From Actinomycetes bacterium (lineage in GTDB: Bacteria; Actinomycetota; Acidimicrobiia; Acidimicrobiales; Palsa-688): 23,383 nucleotides of DNA. The notes beneath the pieces are model-generated. The model did no database searches and was not told where the DNA came from. It was given only the letters and a program-made list of their open reading frames with translations. Shown piece by piece: positions 15,952 to 22,703 of this stretch; position 1 is the first letter of the stretch; every line of letters starts with the position of its first letter. The DNA lies in assembly GCA_021815935.1 (NCBI GenBank), contig JAKAZH010000004.1, positions 1 to 23,383 of the forward strand, written 5' to 3'. The translations under genes and the position numbers were made by a program.

Positions 15952-16785
15952 TTACAAGTGGATCTGGTTAAGCAGTTGCAGCGCCTCCGCACCGACCACG
16001 CCCGCAGCGCTCTGGACCAGGACAGTGCCGATCGCGTTGAGCAGCGACGCCCACACCCGTCGCTTCGGTCGAGGCGAGCGCAGCTGCATTCGAAGGCACT
16101 CGACGTCGGTCGCGACCTCGGTTCGAACGTCCTTGTCAAGCGCGTCAAGCTGGCCGGCATCCAGGGCATGGTCGAACCTTGTTAGGAACCCCTCGACACT
16201 GGCCCTGACCTCATTGGTGACCAACTCTGCTGCTACCGGCACCATGTCTGCCGGCCGTGCCGGCCAGCGGCGACGGAGTTCTGCCCGCCCGGCAGTGGTC
16301 AGCCCTTCGATTCTGACATCGATGGGAGCGAGGATTTCCGCGACTCGAATTGCACCTCCCTGAAGCCACCCCTGATCGAGCATCGCGGCAGCGACGCGCA
16401 GGAACTCCGGCTGACGGAGCCCAAGCAAGTCGCTTGTCACGTACTCATCGACTGGTGTTTCGAGGCGTTCGGCCCGCTGAGTTCGTTCGAGTATCGCGAA
16501 CTCCATGGCGGACCACCGCTCCTCGAGCGGCCGTTCGATGACGTCGCTCGAGATGCGAGTGACAGCCTCGACTCCCTTCCCAGTCAGGTAAACCCCTTCG
16601 GCGGGATCCGCCACGACCCAGCCATCGAAACCGCTCAGACTCTCCCAGACGAGACGGTCGGGGACCGCCGCATATTGCGCTACCTTGCTGACCTTCACAG
16701 ACTGGAGGGCACGACCGTCCGCCACATCGTAGATAGCTCGCAGAACTAGGTCCAGCTGCTCGGGGGTCACCACGGCACTCGACAT
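15952..16785 (-). CDS. Winged-helix protein with helical C-terminus, linked to the defence operon
   Basis: A 277-residue protein, not assigned to a named family. Residues about 5-78 look like a winged helix (TPEQLDLVLRAIYDVAD, SKVAQYAAVPDRLVWESLSGF, GWVVADPAEGVYLTGKGVEAV). A second winged-helix-like unit spans about 85-172 and ends in RIEGLTTAGRAELRRR. The C-terminal third is helical. It carries VECLRMQLRSPRPKRRVWASLL followed by a weakly hydrophobic run (about 247-270), a layout also seen in small defence-associated hypothetical proteins. It is on the same strand and just upstream of the ATPase operon but separated by 0.5 kb. A role as regulator, or as an extra sensor or effector, is inference. 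No good ribosome site precedes ATG 16785; a leaderless or weakly translated message is possible. Confidence 0.72.
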   Translation of the reverse strand: MSSAVVTPEQLDLVLRAIYDVADGRALQSVKVSKVAQYAAVPDRLVWESLSGFDGWVVADPAEGVYLTGKGVEAVTRISSDVIERPLEERWSAMEFAILERTQRAERLETPVDEYVTSDLLGLRQPEFLRVAAAMLDQGWLQGGAIRVAEILAPIDVRIEGLTTAGRAELRRRWPARPADMVPVAAELVTNEVRASVEGFLTRFDHALDAGQLDALDKDVRTEVATDVECLRMQLRSPRPKRRVWASLLNAIGTVLVQSAAGVVGAEALQLLNQIHL

Positions 16786-17198
16786 TACTTACACGTCGCC
16801 CTGAGATGAAGTTGGCGAGCATGTCTCTCGGAAACGCTGTCAGGACTGAGCCATAGGTAGCCAGCGGCGAACACGGTAACCCTAGGTACTGCACTCCCTC
16901 GGGTAACCAACGTCGCCGCTCGATGTCTTCGAAGCGCCCGAACGCAGCGAGCACGCAAGGAAAAAAGCGCAGCAGCTACGCCATCAGGTCTCTATCCAAC
17001 GTCTGAGTCTGCCAGCTCAAGGCGGGGGGTTTGCCGCCTGCCGAGCTTGTCGATCCCGGTCTCATTTTTCTGGCTGCACGGGCCATGCAAGATCTTCCAC
17101 ACAGTTCCACCGTAGTGGGGTCAGGCCGGCCGGCTGCCCGTTCGGGGTAGCCGAAGACGAATGCTTCGGCGGGTGTGGTGCCACATCCCTGGCCTGGC

Positions 17199-17249
17199 GT
17201 CAAGGGCGCTTCGCGTCCCTTCGGGACGGCCCTGCGGGCCGCTCTTGAC
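17199..17249. repeat. Cloverleaf-like cluster of three contiguous hairpins
   Basis: The outer arms GTCAAG (17199-17204) and CTTGAC (17244-17249) enclose three adjoining perfect hairpins, each with a 3-nt loop. They are GCG-CTT-CGC (17206-17214), GTCCC-TTC-GGGAC (17215-17227) and GGCCC-TGC-GGGCC (17228-17240). The whole folds as a four-way junction in single-stranded DNA or RNA. It lacks tRNA invariant bases such as TTCGANNC, so it is not a tRNA. Confidence 0.6.
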
Positions 17250-17280
17250 TCCGGCTTCGGGATGCGGCCGATGGCGGGTA

Positions 17281-17306
17281 GGAAGCGACGCTGGGGTGTC
17301 GCTTCC
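17281..17306. repeat. 9-bp perfect inverted repeat (hairpin)
   Basis: GGAAGCGAC (17281-17289) and GTCGCTTCC (17298-17306) flank GCTGGGGT. It lies 31 nt right of the three-hairpin cluster. It may be a terminator or part of an origin/oriT structure. Confidence 0.5.
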
Positions 17307-17463
17307 CTTCTGGAATCGCTCCAACCATTCTTTCAACCCGTTCCGGTTGAGATCGCGCCCCTCAGAAGGCCGCGGCTGATCGTCGGGCTCTGATCATGAA
17401 GGTCCGAGCGATACCTTTCTCGCCCGGTGGTTTCGGTTCGCGTCATCAGACCTCCCGGCGCGT

Positions 17464-17501
17464 AGCGTCTCGCCCCCTTCAGGCGGGGGGATTCCGACGC
17501 T
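17464..17501. repeat. Nested inverted repeat
   Basis: The outer arms AGCGTC (17464-17469) and GACGCT (17496-17501) enclose an inner CCCCC (17473-17477) and a G-run (17485-17490). The structure is imperfect but centred, giving a two-part stem in the non-coding region before the mobilisation genes. Confidence 0.4.
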
Positions 17502-17757
17502 TTGCACCCTCCGGGCGAGGGCCGCCGAAACGCCCCCGATAGCCGGCCACCCCGGGTTCGCTGGCCGCATCCCGGCCCCGCATTCGGGTCCACTACGGGC
17601 CGGGGCTAGCGCCGGGCGTGGTGCAATAGATACTCCAATAGGGGTTTGACCTGGACTTTTCTGTGGATGGTCCAATCCGAACTTTTTTCCGGATCGGACG
17701 TTCTGTCAGGGTTGCGGTCCGAGGTTGCATCCGGGGTCGCCCGTCAACGTGCAAGCC

Positions 17758-18567
17758 ATGAACCTTGCGCGTCGTTCCGCCATCGCTGTTCTCGTCGATC
17801 ATGTCGCCTCCGCAGGCGCCCGCCCGCCGGCGGTCGCTGCCGGCGCAGCCTGGCGTGACGGCGACCGGCGTTTCGAGGTTTGGGGCGCCTCCCCCGCCGC
17901 TGTCGCCGATACCGCCCGAAAGGCCACGCCAGCCGAACGGGACGTTATCGTCGCCGCCCTCCTCCGCCACGCCTCGACCGGCGACGAGTGGGCGCAGCTG
18001 ACCGTGGTTGCGGCGCTCGCCCCGAGACTGTCATGGATCGTCGCCTGCTGGGCCCGCCATCCAGAAGCGCGCCGCGACCTCGACGACATGGAAGCGGAAC
18101 TCCTCGCAGAGTGCTGGGCGGCGACCACCGACCCGGGACGCCTCCCACCGGGGCCCCGGCCGGGACTCGCGATCGTCGACCGGGCTTGGGGACGCGTCCG
18201 TGACCGCCGCACCCGAAACCGCCGCACGGAGGCTCTCCTCGAGCCGCTCCACCCCGACACCACACCGCGCACCGCACGCGCCACCACACCGCGCACCACA
18301 CGCGACACCGCAGGCGGTGTTGCCGCGACCGTCCCGGCCCTCGAGGTTCTCGCCGGGGAGGTCAACCAGGCTGTCACATCCGGCATTCTCAGCCTCCGGT
18401 CCGCGAGAGCCCTGTATTTGACACGGGTGTCGGGGCTTTCCACGGCGGACGCCGCCGCGGTGATGGGCACCGACCCCGCGACAGTCCGTGCGTTGCGTTC
18501 CAGGGCCGCCCGCCGCCTCACCGCCGGCCGCAGCCTCACCGCCGGCCGCAACCTGACCGCAGCCTGA
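17758..18567 (+). CDS. Sigma factor-like HTH protein at the head of the mobilisation operon
   Basis: A 269-residue protein from ATG 17758; the frame opens 11 codons earlier, but that extension looks non-coding. Residues about 55-155 are helical, with features reminiscent of sigma-70 region 2 (TPAERDVIVAALLRHA, LAPRLSWIVACWAR, DLDDMEAELLAECW). Residues about 200-255 form a region 4-like helix-turn-helix (SARALYLTRVSGLSTADAAAVMG, then DPATVRALRSRAARRL). Between them lies a Thr/Arg/Pro linker made of an 8-residue tandem repeat, and the C-terminus repeats LTAGR. ECF-type sigma factors or sigma-like regulators are the nearest match, but the canonical region 2 motif is weak. The relaxase starts 15 nt downstream, so it is probably co-transcribed and may control the transfer genes. 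Confidence 0.7.
   Translation: MNLARRSAIAVLVDHVASAGARPPAVAAGAAWRDGDRRFEVWGASPAAVADTARKATPAERDVIVAALLRHASTGDEWAQLTVVAALAPRLSWIVACWARHPEARRDLDDMEAELLAECWAATTDPGRLPPGPRPGLAIVDRAWGRVRDRRTRNRRTEALLEPLHPDTTPRTARATTPRTTRDTAGGVAATVPALEVLAGEVNQAVTSGILSLRSARALYLTRVSGLSTADAAAVMGTDPATVRALRSRAARRLTAGRSLTAGRNLTAA
18259..18306 (+). repeat. 24-bp tandem duplication inside the sigma-like gene
   Basis: Two consecutive 24-bp units (18259-18282 and 18283-18306), both starting ACCACACCGCGCACC and differing at two positions, encode TTPRTARA and TTPRTTRD. The duplication lies in the linker between the two helical domains, where a length change is tolerated. A related 18-bp repeat (LTAGRS/LTAGRN) ends the gene. Confidence 0.6.
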
Positions 18568-18582
18568 GACCGGGACCCTGAA

Positions 18583-21291
18583 ATGCTTTCGATCGGCAAG
18601 CTCACCGCGGGGCGAGAGGACTACTACCTTGACCTCGCCTCGGGACACGACGACTACTACCTTCACCCCGACGAGACCGCCGGCCGCTGGACCGGGACGC
18701 TCGCCGCGACCCTCGGACTGGCCGGCGCCGTCACCCCCGCAGACTTCCGGGCCGTGCTCTCCGGGCGTCACCCCACGGACGGCACGCCACTACTACGAGA
18801 CCCCGACCGGCCCGGCCGGGTCACCGGTTTCGACCTGACGTTCTCCGCCCCGAAATCGGTCAGCCTCCTGTGGGCGCTCTCCGAGCCTGCCATCGCCGAC
18901 GCGGTCGCCGCCGCCCACGACCAGGCGGTCACCGACACCATCGACGCGGTCGAAGCAGAAGCGGTACGCGCCCGTCGAGGCCACGCCGGCGCCGTCACGA
19001 TCGCCGGCCAAGGTGTCGCCGCCGCGGTGTTCGCTCATCGCAGCTCACGCGCAGGCGACCCGCAACTGCACAGTCACGTCGTCGCCGCGAACGTCACCCG
19101 GGGAGTCGACGGGGCATGGTCAAGTCTTTACGGCAGGCCGATCTACGCGTGGGCGAAAACCGCCGGCTACCTCTACCAGGCGTCCCTGCGATCCGCGCTC
19201 ACCGAGACCCTCGGAGTGCAGTGGGGGCCGATACGGCGCGGGGTCGCCGACATCGCCGGCGTCACCCCCGGCCACATCGAGGCGTTCTCCGCCCGGCGCG
19301 CCCAGATCACCAGCGAACTAGACCGTCTCGGCGTTCACAGCCCGACAGCCGCGCGCACCGCAACCCTCGCCACCCGCCCCGCGAAGGACCGAACCCACAC
19401 CCTCGCCGACCTGCAAAACGACTGGCGCCAGCGTGCCGCCAACCTCCAACTTCACCCGACCACGTCGACGCCACGCGCTCCCCGCGAGGCCGTCGGCGTC
19501 GAAGGCAGACTCGCCGGCCCCGAAGGGCTCACAGCGAACACCTCCAGCTTCGACCGGCGCGCCGTGCTCCAAGAGCTCGCCGTCTCCCACCCAGACGGCG
19601 CCACCCCGACAGCCCTGCGCCTACAAGCCGACCGGCTGCTAGCCCGACCCGACATCGTCGCGCTCGACACCACCAGCCCCGCAGGCGACCGGCGGTACTC
19701 CACCGCCGAGCTCATCGCAACCGAACACCGAGTCATCACCCAAGCCGAGACACGCGCCGCGGAACGACGCCCGCCCGTAGCGCGCGCCGCGCTCGACGCC
19801 GCCCTCGCAGACCGGCCGTCGCTCAGCGAAGAGCAGAAAGCGATGGTCGAACAACTCACCCAGTCGGCCGCCGGCGTCCAGATCGTCGTCGGGCGGGCCG
19901 GAAGCGGGAAAACGTTCGCTTTGGACGCGGCGCGCGCCGCGTGGCAGGCAGACGGCCGCCAAGTCATCGGCGCAGCCCTAGCAGCACGCGCCGCCGCCGA
20001 ACTCCAAGCCGGCGCGGGCATCGCCTCCCAGACCGTCGACCGGCTCCTCGCCGACCTCGACACGCCCGGCCCGCTCGGCGGCCTCGCCCCCCGAACCGTC
20101 ATCGTCATAGACGAAGCCGCCATGATCGGCACCCGCAAACTCGACCGTCTCCTACACCACGCCGAGCGCAGCAAAGCCCAAATCGTCTTAGTCGGAGACC
20201 ACAAACAACTCCCCGAAATCCAAGCCGGGGGCGTCTTCGCCGCCCTCACCCGCCGCCTCCACCCCATCGCGCTCACCACCAACCGCCGTCAAAGCCAGCC
20301 GTGGGAACGAGACGCCCTCAGCCAGCTGCGCTCCGGTTCCGTCGCCCGGGCCGTCACCGCCTACATCGACCAGCACCGAGTCACCCTCGCCGCCGACGCC
20401 GACACCGCCCGCCAAGCCCTAACAGACGACTGGGCCAACCACACCGCCAGACACCCCGAGCAAACAGCCGCCATGTACGCACTGCACCGAGACGACGTCG
20501 ACGACCTCAACCGCCGCGCAAGAACCCACCAACGAAACCAACACCGCCTCCACGGGCCCGACATCCAAATCGCAGGACGGGCCTTCGCGATCGGCGACCA
20601 GATCCTCTGCCTGCGAAACGACCGGCGCATAGGAGTCCGAAACGGCACCACCGGACAACTCGCCGACATCACCGCCGACCAGGCCACCATCACCACCCCC
20701 GACGGCCAACAAATCAGCCTCCCCCACGATTACCTCGCCGCCGGGCACCTCACCCACAACTACGCAACCACCATCCACAAAGCCCAAGGCGCCACAGTCG
20801 ACCAAGCCTACCTACTCGGATCCGACCAGCTCTACCGAGAAGCCGGATACGTCGCCCTATCGCGCGCACGCAACCAAACCAGCCTCTACCTCGTCGGCCC
20901 CACCCCCCACACCACCCCCATCACCCGCAGCCCAGACCCCGACACCATCAGCCAGCTCACCGAAACCCTCAACACCAGCCGAGCGCAAACCCTCGCCGGC
21001 GAGCAAACCCACGCGCCGGGCGTTCTAGAAGCTGTGCTCGCCGCGGACCCGCCCGCATGGGCGCTCAACAGCATCGGCCCACCACCCCCCGCCCACGGAG
21101 CCGACCGGGACCGCTGGGCGGCCGACGCCGCCCGCGTCGCCACCTACCGCCAAAACCATCACATCACCACCCCCGACCAGCCCCTCGGACCGCGACCCGA
21201 ACAACCCGCCCAGCGAAACGAATGGGACCTCGCCCGCTACGCCATCGACCACCACCAAAACCTCGAACACGACCAAGGACTCCACCTATGA
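18583..21291 (+). CDS. MobF relaxase with fused superfamily I helicase (TrwC/TraI-type)
   Basis: A 902-residue protein. The N-terminus MLSIGKLTAG carries tyrosine pairs at 14-15 and 25-26, one of which should hold the nicking Tyr. The metal-binding three-His motif is H152 with LHSH (H163, H165), and GFDLTFSAPKSVS (82-94) is the MobF core signature. The helicase part has Walker A GRAGSGKT (437-444), Walker B VIVIDEA (506-512), VLVGDHKQLPE (535-545), YATTIHKAQGAT (727-738) and YVALSRAR (756-763), as in TraI/RecD2-like enzymes. Family knowledge: it nicks oriT, stays bound to the 5' end and unwinds the transferred strand. Length is typical. Its stop overlaps the coupling-protein ATG (ATGA). All key motifs are present, so it appears functional. 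It lies directly right of the structured non-coding region that may contain oriT. Confidence 0.93.
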   Translation: MLSIGKLTAGREDYYLDLASGHDDYYLHPDETAGRWTGTLAATLGLAGAVTPADFRAVLSGRHPTDGTPLLRDPDRPGRVTGFDLTFSAPKSVSLLWALSEPAIADAVAAAHDQAVTDTIDAVEAEAVRARRGHAGAVTIAGQGVAAAVFAHRSSRAGDPQLHSHVVAANVTRGVDGAWSSLYGRPIYAWAKTAGYLYQASLRSALTETLGVQWGPIRRGVADIAGVTPGHIEAFSARRAQITSELDRLGVHSPTAARTATLATRPAKDRTHTLADLQNDWRQRAANLQLHPTTSTPRAPREAVGVEGRLAGPEGLTANTSSFDRRAVLQELAVSHPDGATPTALRLQADRLLARPDIVALDTTSPAGDRRYSTAELIATEHRVITQAETRAAERRPPVARAALDAALADRPSLSEEQKAMVEQLTQSAAGVQIVVGRAGSGKTFALDAARAAWQADGRQVIGAALAARAAAELQAGAGIASQTVDRLLADLDTPGPLGGLAPRTVIVIDEAAMIGTRKLDRLLHHAERSKAQIVLVGDHKQLPEIQAGGVFAALTRRLHPIALTTNRRQSQPWERDALSQLRSGSVARAVTAYIDQHRVTLAADADTARQALTDDWANHTARHPEQTAAMYALHRDDVDDLNRRARTHQRNQHRLHGPDIQIAGRAFAIGDQILCLRNDRRIGVRNGTTGQLADITADQATITTPDGQQISLPHDYLAAGHLTHNYATTIHKAQGATVDQAYLLGSDQLYREAGYVALSRARNQTSLYLVGPTPHTTPITRSPDPDTISQLTETLNTSRAQTLAGEQTHAPGVLEAVLAADPPAWALNSIGPPPPAHGADRDRWAADAARVATYRQNHHITTPDQPLGPRPEQPAQRNEWDLARYAIDHHQNLEHDQGLHL

Positions 21292-22511
21292 ACCCAGCCA
21301 TCGCCAACCCCGCCATCGCCCACCTCGCCCGCCTCGCGCGGGCAGCCGTCCTCGACAACCCCACCCCCAACCGCTCACCCGGCACCGCCCGGCCTGCCGG
21401 ATGGCCCGGCCTCTACCTCGGCTACGGCACCAACGGACCCGTATACGGCGGAGCCGAACACCACGCCCTCATCCTCGGGCCGCCCCGATCCGGCAAAACC
21501 ACCCGCCTCGCCATCCCCAACCTCGCACGACACCCAGGCCCCGCCGTCGTCACCTCCACCAAAGCCGACATCATCACCGCCACCATCAAAACCCGCGCCA
21601 ACAAAGGCCGCTGCTACATCTGGGACCCCAACCGACAGACACCCCTACCCGCCGGCGCCGAACCGCTCCGCTGGTCGCCCGTAGTCGGCTGCCAACAATG
21701 GGACCAAGCCGTCGCCACCGCCCACGCCCTCGCCGGCGCAGCCCGCCCCGACCGCCACAACGGCGAAACCCACTGGATCGAAAGAGCCCAAGCCGTCCTC
21801 GCCCCCCTCCTACACGCCGCAGCCCTCAACAACACAGGACTCCCCGCCGTCACCGCCTGGCTACACCGCCGAGAACTCCTCGAACCCCTCACCGCCCTCC
21901 AACAAGCCGAGGCCACCCTCGCAGCCGACGTCCTACAAGGCGTCACCAAAACCGACCCCCGAGAACTCTCAGGAATCCTCTCCACCGCCGACAGCCTCCT
22001 CGCCGCCTACAACACCAACACCGCCTTGGACACAACCCGCAACCCGAACCTCGACCCCGCCACCTTCCCCACCAGCACCGACACCATCTACCTCTGCCCC
22101 ACCGGAACCAACCACCAACTCCACGCCCCCCTCATCATCGCCCTACTCGACCAAATACGCACCCACACCTACCACCACAAACCCCGGCCACCCCTCCTCT
22201 GGACCCTCGACGAACTCGCCCACATCGCCCCCCTCCCCGACCTCACCGCCACCATCGCCGAAGGCGGCAGCCAAGGACTCACCATCCTCGCCTGCCTACA
22301 AGACCTATCCCAAGCCCGCCACCGCTGGCACCAACAAGCCGACGGCTTCCTCACCCTCTTCACCCACAAAATCATCCTCCCAGGCATCGCCGACACCACC
22401 ACCCTCCGCCAAATCTCAGACCTCGCCGGCGACACCGACATCCCCATCCCAACCACCAGCCGAGACAACCGACTCATCTCCCCCACCACCCCCCACCGCA
22501 TCCACATCTAA
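21288..22511 (+). CDS. VirD4/TraG-type coupling ATPase, apparently short at the C-terminus
   Basis: A 407-residue protein. The start ATG overlaps the relaxase TGA. Walker A is LILGPPRSGKTTR (about 63-75), followed by AVVTSTKADII (85-95), the TraG/TraD GxIKAD-like strand. Walker B is LLWTLDELAHIAPLPDL (about 302-318), and EGGSQGLTILACLQDLSQ (325-342) is the conserved Q motif. A membrane anchor is absent from the N-terminus, as in soluble actinobacterial forms. Family knowledge: it brings the relaxase-DNA complex to the transfer channel. The protein ends soon after TTLRQISDLAGDTDIPIP. Relatives usually continue with a further segment of several dozen residues, so this may be a truncated copy or a variant. 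Composition is extremely C-rich and G-poor on the coding strand. Confidence 0.85.
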   Translation: MNPAIANPAIAHLARLARAAVLDNPTPNRSPGTARPAGWPGLYLGYGTNGPVYGGAEHHALILGPPRSGKTTRLAIPNLARHPGPAVVTSTKADIITATIKTRANKGRCYIWDPNRQTPLPAGAEPLRWSPVVGCQQWDQAVATAHALAGAARPDRHNGETHWIERAQAVLAPLLHAAALNNTGLPAVTAWLHRRELLEPLTALQQAEATLAADVLQGVTKTDPRELSGILSTADSLLAAYNTNTALDTTRNPNLDPATFPTSTDTIYLCPTGTNHQLHAPLIIALLDQIRTHTYHHKPRPPLLWTLDELAHIAPLPDLTATIAEGGSQGLTILACLQDLSQARHRWHQQADGFLTLFTHKIILPGIADTTTLRQISDLAGDTDIPIPTTSRDNRLISPTTPHRIHI

Positions 22512-22703
22512 CAACCGGCTGCCATCGGACCCCTCATAACAAACCAGGCTCTCCAGCCGAGATCAGGCAGGAACCATCAGGACTTCAAGTCGACTACCCA
22601 GTTCGTAGGACCCCTACATCGCAGGCCACGTAGGGAAGTAAGTCATAGCTGACCTCTAAAGGAACCGAAGGATGTTGTGTTGCGGCGTAGCCGGGTCGAG
22701 CGC
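22512..22703. other. Gap between convergent genes at the right side of the mobilisation operon
   Basis: There is no gene in these 192 nt. A 5-bp hairpin GTAGG-ACC-CCTAC (22605-22617) is the only structure found. The base composition changes from strongly C-rich to mixed here, so an element junction may lie in or near this gap. No tRNA or clear att repeat is visible. Confidence 0.35.

Larger units (their letters stand above)
16786..17757. other. Long structured non-coding region before the mobilisation operon (candidate oriT/ori)
   Basis: About 970 nt between divergent genes without a convincing coding frame. It contains many short inverted repeats: GGCGG/CCGCC (17021-17025/17034-17038), the palindrome GCCGGCCGGC (17125-17134), the three-hairpin cluster (17199-17249), a 9-bp hairpin (17281-17306), a nested inverted repeat (17464-17501) and ATCCG/CGGAT around a T-run (17675-17694). 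Relaxase genes are often next to their oriT, so this is the natural place for a nick site; none can be pinpointed by eye. It should also hold promoters for both flanking genes. Confidence 0.5.

Noticed and set aside
17199..17249. tRNA gene suggested by the cloverleaf fold
   Set aside because: It is only about 51 nt, the loops are 3 nt, and no TTCGANNC T-loop, D-loop GG or 7-nt anticodon loop is present.
17121..17446. Two small minus-strand ORFs (37 residues from ATG 17446, 71 residues from TTG 17336) with overlapping stop/start
   Set aside because: A GGAGG precedes the first, but at only 4 nt spacing. Both proteins are low-complexity and run through the hairpin clusters, so coding is unsupported.
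18870..21287. Very long plus-strand open frame in front of the coupling protein, giving an Arg/Pro/His-rich product
   Set aside because: It is an out-of-frame reading of the relaxase gene caused by high GC. The real coupling protein starts at ATG 21288.
21401..22633. Second long plus-strand frame over the coupling gene
   Set aside because: It is an Arg/Pro/His-rich shadow frame; the overlapping frame carries the Walker motifs.
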